A DNA stretch of 64,000 nucleotides. Source: Amaranthus tricolor. Lineage: Eukaryota > Streptophyta > Magnoliopsida > Caryophyllales > Amaranthaceae. A program made the position numbers and the translations under genes. The stretch is taken from the NCBI RefSeq assembly GCF_026212465.1, contig NC_080059.1, forward strand, positions 20,939,380 to 21,003,379, read 5' to 3'. Shown here in pieces: positions 48,553 through 59,600 of the stretch; positions within the stretch are counted from its first letter, which is position 1; the number at the start of each line of letters is the position of its first letter. The notes beneath the pieces are model-generated. The model ran no database searches and was not told the DNA's origin. It saw only the letters and a program-made list of their open reading frames with translations.

Positions 48553-51129
48553 CACTACTAGATAAAAGACTTGTTGCAACGGTTAAGGACCGTTGCTGTA
48601 GGGCTAAAAAGAGTTGCTAAAACCTTTTTGCGACGGTTACAAACCGTCGTATTTGCTTCCGTTGCCAAAAGTCTTTTGCAACGGTTTCTTGCATCTTTTG
48701 CAACGGTAGCAGTTGACTGTTGCCAAAGATACAATCTTTTGGCAACAGTTTCTCTTGGTCGCACAAGACCGTTGCAAAAGGTCTTTTGCAACACCAACCT
48801 ATATAAATAAACCGTTGCAAAAAGTCTTTAATGAAAAAGCTAAGCAAATGATAATTTTAATAATTGATAGCATAAGATGTAATTAGAATTTTGATTACAA
48901 ATATTATAGTTAAGAAATTTACACGATCAACTTGTTATATCAAAAACTAAGGATCAATTCTTCCATAACCTAGTGCAACCAAATATTCATCTATACATCA
49001 TTACGTCTAAAAAGTATCGAACAAACAAGTTCACAAAATGTTTCCAAAAGCCACACAAAATTCTAAATATGTTCTTTTACGGCTCAATATCATCATCATT
49101 TTTTATGGTTTGGCAAAACAATTTCTTTTCATCATCATTCATCCAAAACATAGATGTCGAAAACTCTTCACTTCCATCTTCTAATTCTTGAACCTCAAGC
49201 TCCGGCACCCATCGAAGGTCTTTCTCCTCTCGCAGGTATTTCAAATCCCGACGAGCAGATTTATGGTCTTTTGATTTTCCAGAAATGCCTAACAATGTCC
49301 CAATGATAACCAAGATATTAGACCTGAAATAGATCGAAATAATAAACAGCAGCAATGCTGCCAACAAATTACATCAAACAGTAGCAATAACACCAGAGAA
49401 CACATCAAACAGTAGCAATAAACAGCTCATCTTTACTGGTAGTAGAAAAGAAACAATGCTTGAGGGAGATCACATTGGGATGATCAAGTAAACGCATCAA
49501 TTGTAACTCTCGATATATTTTATATACTCTAATAGAAATTTCCATCTTTAACATACTCTATCTAAGAACACACCATATTTATTCAAGGAAATATCATTAC
49601 ACAAGAACAAAGACAACTCAAACTATGAAAACAAACTTGATAAATTAGTAAAGAATCTGAGAATAATGACCTAAAGAAGCAAACAACATTAACATTAACC
49701 ATATAGAGAAACTAGCTTAACCAATAATTGTTCTTACAATGAACAAAAACTTTACCTAAAAAAGGGGGAAAACTATCAAAAAGCTCACCCACAAGTAAAA
49801 AAAGGATACAAAAGGGATAAGTTTTGTAATGTTGTAGCAAGAAGAAAGATTCTAACCTAATTTTGTAAACAACCCAGAAGAATTAGAGATCTGGAATAGG
49901 GATTCTCAACCCAAAAAAAAGGGAAAAATTAAAAATTGATGGAACCCTAAATAGCTAATTAGTAAAGTAGCTCAACTGAAATGCAGTCAAATCAATTTCA
50001 ACAACTATCAGTGACCAAAAACATAACTAATTTTCATGATTCAAACTTAAACAACACACAAAATTAGCTAAAAGATCAACAAAAATCAATCACCAGCATA
50101 AAAAATACAATACCCCAAAAACCCCCCAAAAAAACCCAAAAAAACCCAGAATTCTTTGCACCAAAAGAAGCGAAAAAATTTGTAGATCCCACAAAATAAA
50201 CCAAAATAAGCAGAAAAAAGTGAAAGTAAAACCTTATCATCAGACATGGAGTGTTGAGAAGGATGAAAGTGAATGTAAAACCAAAATCAAACTGTCGAAG
50301 GCTCGAAGGTCGAAGCGACGAAGGTCACGACTCACGAAGCAACTTGGATTGCAGTCAGTGTCAGTGGCTGTGGCGGACTGGAGGAGGAACAAATTACCAA
50401 TGAACTAATGAAGGCATGAAGCTATGAAACTATGAAACAATTAAACAAATTAACAATTACAAATTTACACTAACAAATTAACAATTAAATAAGTAATGGA
50501 AAAAGCATGGAACTCACTCTCACTGAGTCACTGTACTCAGTTACTCAGTACTCACCATTGACGAACTCAGTACTCACGAAGACGCGAACAGACATGACGA
50601 AGAGGAAGAGCTCGAAGCGAAGAGGAAGAGGGAGCGTCGGCCGTCGAACTGTCGAAGGCTCGAAGCGACGAAGCGAACTTTCAGTCGTCTGTCTGTACTC
50701 TGTCGTCTGTCGAATCGAACACTCCAAGCTCCAACTGTCGTCTGTCGAAGTATGGTAATGGAATTGAAGAGGATTGAGGAAGAGGAAGGCAGGAAGAGAC
50801 GAAGAGAAGAGGAAGCGACTCAGCGAGCAAGTATGGTAATGGAATCGAAGTTTAGGGTTTGTTTTTGGGTTTTCTCTTTCTTCCGCCTCCAGCAGCACGC
50901 TTCTTTTGTATTTTTTTTTTTTTTTATTTTTATTTTTTTTAAAAATCGCATTTTATTTTTTCAGATTGGGGGGTCCACGTTGCCTTTTCTAATCTTTTGC
51001 AACGGTTTACTTGAACCCGTTGCCTTTTCTTATCTATTGCAACGGTTTTATTGTACCCATTGCTAAAGCTGTTGCTATAAAATAAACCGTTGCCAAAGGG
51101 TGTTGCCTATGCTCTTTTATCTAGTAGTG
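48553..51129 (-). mobile_element. Non-autonomous CACTA (En/Spm) element, 2577 bp
   Basis: The ends are CACTACTAGATAAAAGA (48553) and TCTTTTATCTAGTAGTG (ending 51129), inverted repeats starting with CACTA. The 3-bp target duplication GTA is exact (48550-48552 and 51130-51132). Subterminal regions (48575-48830 and 50990-51100) carry many copies of TTGCAACGGT in both orientations, the expected multimer transposase-binding arrangement. A transposase remnant lies inside on the minus strand, which sets the element's orientation. Positions 50280-50730 are unusually rich in CGAAG words. The element cannot encode a full transposase. Confidence 0.94.
49077..49367 (-). pseudogene. CACTA transposase (TPD-like) fragment
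   Basis: This 96-codon minus-strand frame contains ILVIIGTLLGISGKSKD, KSARRDLKYL and MNDDEKKLFCQTIKN. From memory of plant CACTA TPD transposases, an 'IIGTLL.I.GKTKD..KAR.DL' block is followed about 30-40 residues later by 'EK..FC..LKN', upstream of the DUF4218 region. Order and spacing fit, although an acidic insertion (EVQELEDGSEEF) replaces the usual short link. After the last block the frame ends, and the DUF4218-like part is missing. It is a deletion-derived relic within the CACTA element. Confidence 0.62.
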
Positions 51130-51239
51130 GTAGAAAAATTTTTAATAGCAGTGTGACACGTGTCTCATGTCGTTTCTTTATTATTATATTTTATTTATTA
51201 ATTAATTGGAGAGCTAATGTTTATCTATTTTCCTTATTT

Positions 51240-52165
51240 TGTTGAATACAATTTTATTATTTTATTTCAATCAATCTATCAATATAGAAATTAAATAAAA
51301 TCCACTTTACTTTTTTTACTTTAAATAAATATAGCAATAAACATATCAATTTGATTATTACATGTGGCAAACCTTTTAGTTGAGGATGACACGTGGAATT
51401 TTCTAATCCATTTAGTTAATTATATGATTATTTTATTTCAATCGATCTTATAAATGTAGAAATTGAATAAAATTCGCTTTACTTTATTTTAGTCTTAATA
51501 AATATAGCAATAAATATATCAAGTTGATTATTCCATGTGGCAAACCCTTGTGAAGATGACACGTGGAATTTTTAAATCCTTTTTGTATGATTATATGATT
51601 TTATTTCAATCAATTTATCAATATATAGAAATTGAATAAAATTCAATTTACTTTATTTAATCTAAATAAATATAGCAATAAATATATCAATTTGATTATT
51701 CCATATGGCAAACCTTTGTGAGGATGAGACGTGTAATTTTTCAATCCTTTTAGCTAATTGTATGATTATTCCATGTGACAAGCTATGAGGATGACACGTG
51801 AAATTTTTCATTTTTTTAAGTTAATTGTATGATTAACTTTTTTTCTGTTAAAATATTTTTTTCTTAGTAGATGTTGGAGATTTGATATTTATCTTTTTTT
51901 CTTATTTTGTTGAATAACATTTTATTATTTTATTTCAATCAATTATCAATATAGAAATTGAATAAAGTTCACTTTACATTATTTACTCTAAATAAATATA
52001 ACAATAAATATATCAATTTTATTGTTCCATGTGGCAAACCTTTACGGGGATGATACATGGAATTTTCAATCCTTCTAGTTAATTGTATCTTATGTGACAA
52101 ATCTTTATGAGAATGACACATTAAATTTTCCAATTATTTTAGTTAATTGTATGATTTATTTTTAT
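51240..52165. repeat. About 169-bp tandem repeats with CACGTG-type boxes
   Basis: The motif GATGACACGTGG or a variant occurs at about 51385, 51555, 51723, 51790, 52050 and 52112. Around it recur ATTCCATGTGGCAAACC, TTATTTCAATCAAT and AATAAATATAGCAATAAATAT. Full units are about 168-170 bp, with partial units of about 65 bp. The related GACACGTGTCTC at 48302 and 51157 ties this tract to the sequence surrounding the CACTA insertion. No gene is present. Confidence 0.82.
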
Positions 52166-53000
52166 TTTCTAATTTTATGATAAACGAAAGAAAAATCAAT
52201 GGCACCTACATCCCACGTAATTGACGTTGACAAACTGTGAAGGAAATAACCAAGTATTCATCTAATCAATACATGCAGTGTCACACCTTACGGGGTTCCT
52301 ACTAGGCACTAAAAATAGTAGACATCCTATCAACATTTTCAATGAAGCTTTACTAAAATGGTCGTTTAAGTATATTTTATCTTCGAGAACATGTGTAATT
52401 TAGGTTGGAATTTGAATTCGGTTTTCACTAGTTTTTTTCTTTGTTTAATTTACCATGTAACTAAAAAGAAGTATCTTTATTATGCTATAGACGAGTTCAA
52501 CATAGTAATAGATTAAGCGAAATAAGTGTGGTTAAAACACTAATTTTTGAAAAGTATCATTGACCGACAAAAATAACAATCTAAGTAGTATGTATTGGTA
52601 TATTTAACAATTTTCAAAATATTAAAGCTTGTAGCATTTCAAAATCAAAGACGACGTTTAAAGTTTTACTCAATATTTTTTTCTCAAAACAAATTATATT
52701 TCAACCTAGCATAACATTACTGAATAATAAATTTATATAGCTAGTTGGATAATTAGATATTTATCAACTACAAATTGTATAGTTACAACTACCCCTAAAT
52801 AACAATTTCTTTGACAGCTAACAACATGTATATGTGAGTATTATAAGCATTATAAAAATATTAAAATAAAGTTAATGAAAAATATATAGGGGCTATAAAT
52901 ATTAAAAAAAAATGATAAATATAAAGATATTTTTAGAGATAACATCAATTCAAAGTATCTAAAATAACAAATGATTAAAAGCAAAAGGGAGAGAGCAATA
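52166..53000. other. AT-rich intergenic DNA
   Basis: I see no coding sequence, repeat structure or recognisable element ends in this interval. Confidence 0.5.
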
Positions 53001-53544
53001 GCTAGCAAATATATACCGTGTTGCATCGTATTCTATTTAGATTGTGATGCGATTATGTGTGTGAAAAGATGAATTTAATCGCAAAAAACCAAATCATGAC
53101 TCAACCTGGGATATTCCAAGGCTGATATGCTGCGTCTTGACAAGAGCTGAACTGTCAGGCCTCCTCTCAACACAACCCCGATGCTTTCCTTTGATCAACC
53201 AATGGAATGCTCAGCGTTCTTGGATAGAATGAAGTGTAATCTTGAAGACTGATCAAGGGTTTACACGTTCATGAAGGGAAAACTGGCCCTAAGTAACCCA
53301 ATTGCAAGGCAATTGAAAGAGAAAACACTTAGTGAATTCTGATATTTTTATTAATCAAACTTCAACTTTTACAAGGCTAGGGACGTCTATATATAGACTT
53401 GGGGAACGGGGAAATACAATGACAATGCTAAGGACATGTACAACTAACTATAATGGTCATTTAAAGCCACGTGCAAAACATGTGCATATTAAAAAGACAT
53501 GAAAAACAAGCTACAAGTATTCTAAAATTCTGACAGGAAAACTA
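53001..53544 (-). other. LTR- or promoter-like block
   Basis: Read on the minus strand, a 14-bp perfect palindrome with a TATA core (GTCTATATATAGAC, 53385-53398) is followed by an AATAAAA word and a T/C-rich leader, as in a retrotransposon R-U5 region. I could not identify TG...CA ends or a target duplication, so the assignment is tentative. Confidence 0.3.
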
Positions 53545-54310
53545 CTGAACAGGTGACCTTTCAACCACTTTATTGTGTTCTTCCAATGGTAGATGATGGC
53601 TATTAAGAGTCCTAGAAACAAGTCTCTAGTGTAGAGATTCCATTTCTACCCTTAGTGGTCCCATAGATTAGATGATGTGTTGAAGCCAAGCCTCATAAGG
53701 TGTGCTGGTCGTGAAATCAGTTCTGCACTGTTTTGCACCTAGTGCTGACTGGGTGACCTTCATCCTTTCATCATGAGGTCTTCTAATGATTGATAGGAGG
53801 AATCTTGGACCATGGTAGGAAGATCCAAGTTTAAAGATTCCAAATCTACCCTTAGAGTCCCCAAAGGAGTCTAGGCTCGTTCTAGCACAAGTCATCAAGG
53901 TGTGCTGGTCAGCAATATCAACCCAACACTGATGTGCAGTTGTTGTTGAGTGGGTGACCTTCAGCTCTGCTTCTTGGGGTCTTCTAGTGTTTGAAAGAAG
54001 GTCTCTTGGACCATGGTAGGAAGGTCCAAGTGTAGAGATTCCATTAGTACCTTCTATGCTTCCCAAGGTGTCCATGCTTTCTCTGGAAGGGACGTGCAAG
54101 GTCAGCTGGTCGCCAGCTTTGATCAGAGACTGCTGTACTGTTGCTTTGAGCTTCTATTCTTCCTCTTTTGTTGCTGAATCTGTGTCATTACTTAAATATG
54201 ACTCATTGCCTTGCTTTGCATCCTTGCTTCTTATAATAGTCATCCTTGAACCATCCCAATATGGTTCAGATTGTGCACGCCTCATAAGGTCGTGCTAATA
54301 CCCTCTTAGG
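53545..54310. repeat. About 200-bp imperfect tandem repeats (3-4 units)
   Basis: Units share GGTGTGCTGGTC (53699 and 53901) or a diverged form (AGGTCAGCTGGTC, about 54099). They also share GGGTGACCTTCA, CTTGGACCATGGTAGGAAG and AGAGATTCCA. The phrase GCCTCATAAGG opens the block (about 53690) and recurs near its end (about 54280). A 143-codon frame on the minus strand (53668-54099) covers two units and is probably a repeat by-product, since it has no recognised domain. Confidence 0.75.
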
Positions 54311-55990
54311 TTTCCTTTATTAGCGTCGTTTTTGACAACGAGCGCAACACTTGTTGCATCCCATTTACTTCAGTCGATCAAGAATCTGCGCAACAAGCTT
54401 TTTACAATCGATGCAACAAGGGGTATTCTATACTACTGTACGTAAGATCTCATGTCCATACTTTATCGTTTTTTTTATTTTAGAAGTTTCTTAAAATTTA
54501 AAATGGAATTTCAAATAAATATAAAAAGGTTTTAAATTGAGTTAATAATTGATTATGGGTTGGGTCATGGGTCGAATTTAAGACGAGTGTAGGTTAAGAA
54601 TTAATCTAAGGTGTGCTGAAGATCATAAACTCTCGACAGATCTGTTTTGTAGATCAAAATCTAATTCTAAATTCTAAGATAAAGATATAATTTAAAGCAG
54701 ATCCAATAAATTTTGAAATCTATATAACCTTTATTCCCAATCCATGAGCAACATCCAAGGAGCAAAATTAGAAATGAATGATATCGCCTAGTTTACATAG
54801 AAGATATAAAATATTTTGACCTAAATTGACTAGTGCTATATATTTCATCAAACATTTCTTAAAAGAACAATATGCTTACATGAATATAGAAATATCCATT
54901 TCATTCTATTATATTTCCCTAATGATTATTAGGCTACTCTCACTTATAATAGAATTTAATCAGATGTATAACCTTATTCTTATAGCAGCAACAAAAATGT
55001 TATTTCTAATCGATTTATAGAAGCAAACATCACCTTATAACATTGTATACATAAAAAAAACACAAGATTTAATAATTGATTTTATAATTCATCATCCAAA
55101 ATTAAAGAATAACAAAATTTTGCCCATCCAAAACAATGACATAAATTTAGAACCATGTCAAATTGAATTTAGACTTGGTAGTCAATAGCAAATGGCTTCA
55201 ATTCTTGAGAGATCATTATCCGAAGAATATCCATCGTTATCAAACATAAACTCATATATTCCTAAACTTAAGAATTACTCCAATATCTATCTTCAAGGAG
55301 TGACATCCCAAGTCATTTCCATCCCTTTTTTCTCTCTCACTCATCTTCATTACAACAAATAATTGAATTAAAGCCGAGTACTTCTGAAAGACAAGTATCC
55401 ACGACCAGTTTTCATGGACTAGTTCAGCTTCTAATCCTCTATAAGATCCTGAAGTTTTCCTTCTTCAAGCTATTATTTGTGTCTGATTCATATATATTTC
55501 CTACCTTTTTCTTCAAAGTTTATTTGTTTTTGTTAGAATTTGGTTGGGTATTTTCTGTTGATTGATCCAGATTTATTGGTTTATTTTTTCTTAGGCTCAC
55601 CCCAGTCCTACCAACTGGGGGAGCTAAGTTCTCATCGCAATTGTTTGAATGATTGTTGGGCAGGTTTGTTTCCTTTAATGCACTACATTTCTGTTAAATG
55701 TCTTCAATTAATGTTTCAACCATTAGCTTAAGTTTCTGTGGAATTGGTTCTATGATATACCTATCAAAGATATGTACTCTATCAATGATATAATCAATGT
55801 TAAATGGGCAATTATTCTTTTTCCTTATATCTTTCCTTTTCAGTATGGTATTGATGATTTATTTTTTTTTATTATGGGAATATGATACTTATGATAATTG
55901 TTCCGGTTTCAATTAAAGATATTTTCATATTTATTGTTTCAGTGAATTTCCCAATGAGGATGGATACATAACACCTTCTCTTCCTCCCAT
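54311..55990. other. Intergenic region upstream of the sugar transporter gene
   Basis: No gene is supported. Positions 54325-54425 contain GCAACA/TTGC-rich words in inverted arrangement, including ATCGATGCAACAAGGGGTATT, possibly the end of a small transposon. The remainder is AT-rich and would include the distal promoter of the transporter gene. Confidence 0.45.
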
Positions 55991-55994
55991 CCAA

Positions 55995-56002
55995 TATAAA
56001 TA
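55995..56002 (+). promoter_or_regulatory. Candidate TATA box of the TMT gene
   Basis: TATAAATA immediately follows a CCAAT word (55991) and lies about 700 bp before the start codon. With transcription starting about 30 bp downstream, a short non-coding first exon would end at the donor AAAAG|GTAAAG (56076/56077). This is inference without transcript data. Confidence 0.42.
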
Positions 56003-56076
56003 CAAACTCAGCAATGAACTAGAAGTATTATTATCTCTTTCAATTGCATTTCATCCATATTTCTAGGTGTCAAAAG

Positions 56077-56662
56077 GTAAAGCTCTAAATATTGTAAAGT
56101 TTTGATCTTTTCCCCTTTAAGTCATATGCTCACTTTTCAATTTGACCTACCTTTTCCCAGAAAAAGCTTGATGCTTTTGTTTTGAGTACTGGTGAATCTT
56201 AGTTTGTTGCTGAATAGCTTTTATTCAAAAGGGAAAAAAAGATTGAATCTTGAAAAAGCTATCTAGTCTATATTGATGTTGATTGCCAATTCCTGATTCC
56301 AAATTTACCCCCTAATTTATAATTTTTTTTTTTAGAAAATTTAATATATATGTATTTGGAACTGTTTATCTGGGTGTATATGGTAAATGAATACCTTTTA
56401 AATTTTTCATGGATTACCCGCTATTAGTTTTTTGAAATAGTGAGAATTAGTCGTTCCCTCTATCCCATTGAATTTTCTAAACAATATCCCCAAAGTTCTC
56501 ATTTCGATTTGTGTGACATAGCAAATTCAAAGGGATCGTGGACTAATGAATTGTCCTTGTTAAAATGCTGTGATTCAGTTTAATGTATAAGTTTAGTAGA
56601 TCTTGTGTAGTTGTGTCCTTTGATTTATTTGCTTTTTATATATGGTTGACTATTTTGGTTAG
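56077..56662 (+). other. Candidate 5'-UTR intron of the TMT gene
   Basis: A good donor (CAAAAG|GTAAAG) and a T-rich acceptor region ending TTTTGGTTAG (56662) frame 586 bp. The remaining leader exon (56663-56695) then reaches the ATG. Leader introns are common in this family, but the boundaries are predicted from consensus only. Confidence 0.42.
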
Positions 56663-56695
56663 GTTAAGATTGAAGTACAAAACAAATCTGTTACC

Positions 56696-59600
56696 ATGAA
56701 AGGGGCTGTTTTTGTTGCTTTGGCTGCAACAATTGGTAATTTTCTTCAGGGATGGGATAATGCCACCATTGCTGGTAACATTTCTTGTCCTTTTGTTGTT
56801 TTGCATCATGCATGAGTTGTTCTGAGAAAACATCCCTCTAGTTTTCTACAGGGTAGGGTTTGCTTCTATTACACCTGTGGTGGGACTCTTTCCTGGACTG
56901 TTGCTTGGTCTGCACGGACGCTTTGTGCATCAGACTTTTTTTAACACTTGAATGTTTATCTAGATTGAATTGGGCAACCCATAATTTTCCTTCATGATTT
57001 TTCTTTAGGGTCCTTACTTTACATCCGGAAGGAACTTGAGCTCTCCACAGGCATGGAGGGACTTGTTGTGGCAATGTCGTTGATTGGAGCAACAGTTATC
57101 ACAACGTCCTCAGGGGCCATCTCAGATGCTGTTGGTCGACGACCTATGCTCATACTCTCTGCGTCACTTTATTTTGTTGGCAGTTTGGTAATGTTGTGGT
57201 CACCTAATGTTTATATATTACTTTTGGCTCGCTTATTGGATGGTTTTGGAATAGGGCTGGCTGTGACACTCGTCCCTGTCTATATATCCGAGACTGCCCC
57301 ACCAGAGATTAGGGGATCATTAAATACACTTCCTCAGTTTACTGGTTCAGGAGGTATGTTTTTGTCATACTGCTTGATATTTGGAATGTCACTCATGGCA
57401 TCACCCAGTTGGAGAATAATGCTTGGTATCCTGGGAATCCCTTCCGTCTTCTATCTTTTGTTTGCATTCTTCTACTTGCCCGAATCCCCAAGGTGGCTTG
57501 TCAGTAAAGGAAGGATGTCTGAAGCAAAGAGGGTTCTAAAGAGATTGCGTGGTACCGAAGATATTGAAGGTTGATCTCAACACTAACCTTTTGCTTTATA
57601 TTAAAAGTATATTATGACTGTCTTGGTTTTTAATTTTCTCTTGTTTTTTTTTTGGCTTCTAGTAATTTTTTGAGAGTCAACATAACTAAGTATTCAAGAC
57701 GTACTTGCCAAGTAAAGATTTTGTGATACGCTATCTAATTTTTAACGAAGAATTCTCGAAAATCAATTCACTAATTGATAATTGATTACCATTTTTTTAT
57801 GTACAATTATAATCAGCTTCAACCAAATAAATAGGAGCGTCTAATAAAGTGAACCTAAAATGGTTGTTTCAATCTTAATGTCTGGGGGTTTAGTAATTTT
57901 TTCAGTAACGAATTTATTGAGATTTAATCTAATGTGATAGGTTAATACCAATAACAATTAAGTATCATTGCGAAATCCAATCAAGAAATGTATTAAACCA
58001 TAGTTTTAGATTCATAAGAATGACTCCAAAAAGGAGATTCTGAGAAACTAAAGTGTTGAAAATAAAGACATATCACAGATACATGAAACAAAATTCTCAA
58101 GCAATATGTTCTCATACTAGATCGCCCTCATCATGCCTTAATTAAAAATAAAGATGATTAATTCATTTATGGCCAGTAATCACAGAACATATCATAGATT
58201 CATCAGAGTATCATGCTAATTAAAAATAAAGACATTCTTATTGTGTTTCCATATTTGTCTTAATATTGTGTTTGATAATTCCAGCAGTGTTGAATGTTGA
58301 ACGTTCGAATTGGTTAATCATAGTAGGTATATTGTCATCTGACATTTATACTTTTCAAAGTATATGTGCTCATTAAGATTCAGTTGCATTATCTAATTTA
58401 TGCTGTTTCCTTATTTTTTTAATGAGTTGATACTTTATCCCTTTTCCGTTGCATATACAAACATGGTATCTTTTGTCGGTCATTGTCAAATACAAGGAAA
58501 TATTGATAACGTTTCTTTCCATGAAAATATTGACGACTTTTCCCTTTTCTGTTGCATATACTAACATGGTATCTTTTGTCGGTCATGGCCAAGTTCAAGT
58601 AAATATTGATAACGTTTATTTCCATGAAAATATTTTGCATGGAAAGCCTGTGCCTTGCTTTTGATGCTAGCTGTGATACTTGGCAGTTGGCAGTGTATTC
58701 TGATACGTTATATAGGATATATTTTCAATATTTTTAATAATTCCAAGATTTACTGTTAATTTTAGAAAGAAATAAGTTTATTATATGATGGATTATACTC
58801 GTAGTTTATTGAAAATCCCTACTCACTGTGAAGTATCACACAGTTGTTACCTTTAAGATAAAGAACTTTGCTCTCTGTTATCTCAAAGGTAAACATGTGA
58901 TGAGCAGTGTATCTACATCCCCCTCCCCCCAAAACAAGTTTGAGCTAAGCTACGAGCCATGTTCATGACATTGGTCTTAGATTGATCTGACAGCTTAGAT
59001 TTGTCATCACCTGTTTAAGCTTCTTAATGATTGGTCGTTTTATTTCTAACACAATAGTTTCGTTTCAGGTGAATTAGCTTTGCTAGTTGAAGGCCTTGGT
59101 ATAGGGGGTGAAACTTGTATAGAAGAATTCATGGTAGAAACAGCGGAGGGTCAAGAACCAGGCACTGAGAAAGACAAAATAAAGTTGTATGGAGCAGCAG
59201 AAGGCCTTTCCTGGATTGCAAAACCTGTCACCGGACAGAGCGCTATTGGTCTTGTATCACGTCATGGAAGTTTGGTGGGCCAGAGTTTAGTTGACCCTCT
59301 TGTGACTCTCTTTGGAAGTGTTCATGAGAAGCTTCCTGAACAAGGAAGCATGAGAAGTGCACTTTTCCCTAATTTTGGGAGCATCCTTAGCAGCACAGAT
59401 GTTCATGGTCACAGAGATCAATGGGATGAAGAAAACCAACAGAGGGAAGACGACGATGAGCCAACGGGTGAGCCTGTTGAAGGGGAGGATTATGATGATA
59501 ACTTGCATGCTCCATTGATTTCGAGGCAGACAACAAGCATGGAGAAGGACATGGATGTTCCTGCTGTCTCTCATGGTAGTGTTTTTAGCATGGGACACCA

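Noticed and set aside
50507..51066. ORFs on both strands in the CGAAG-rich part of the CACTA element
   Set aside because: They are low-complexity Arg/Ser/Glu-rich frames in repetitive sequence with no recognisable transposase motifs.
53668..54099. 143-codon minus-strand ORF
   Set aside because: It lies exactly across two roughly 200-bp tandem units and repeats itself internally, with no known domain.
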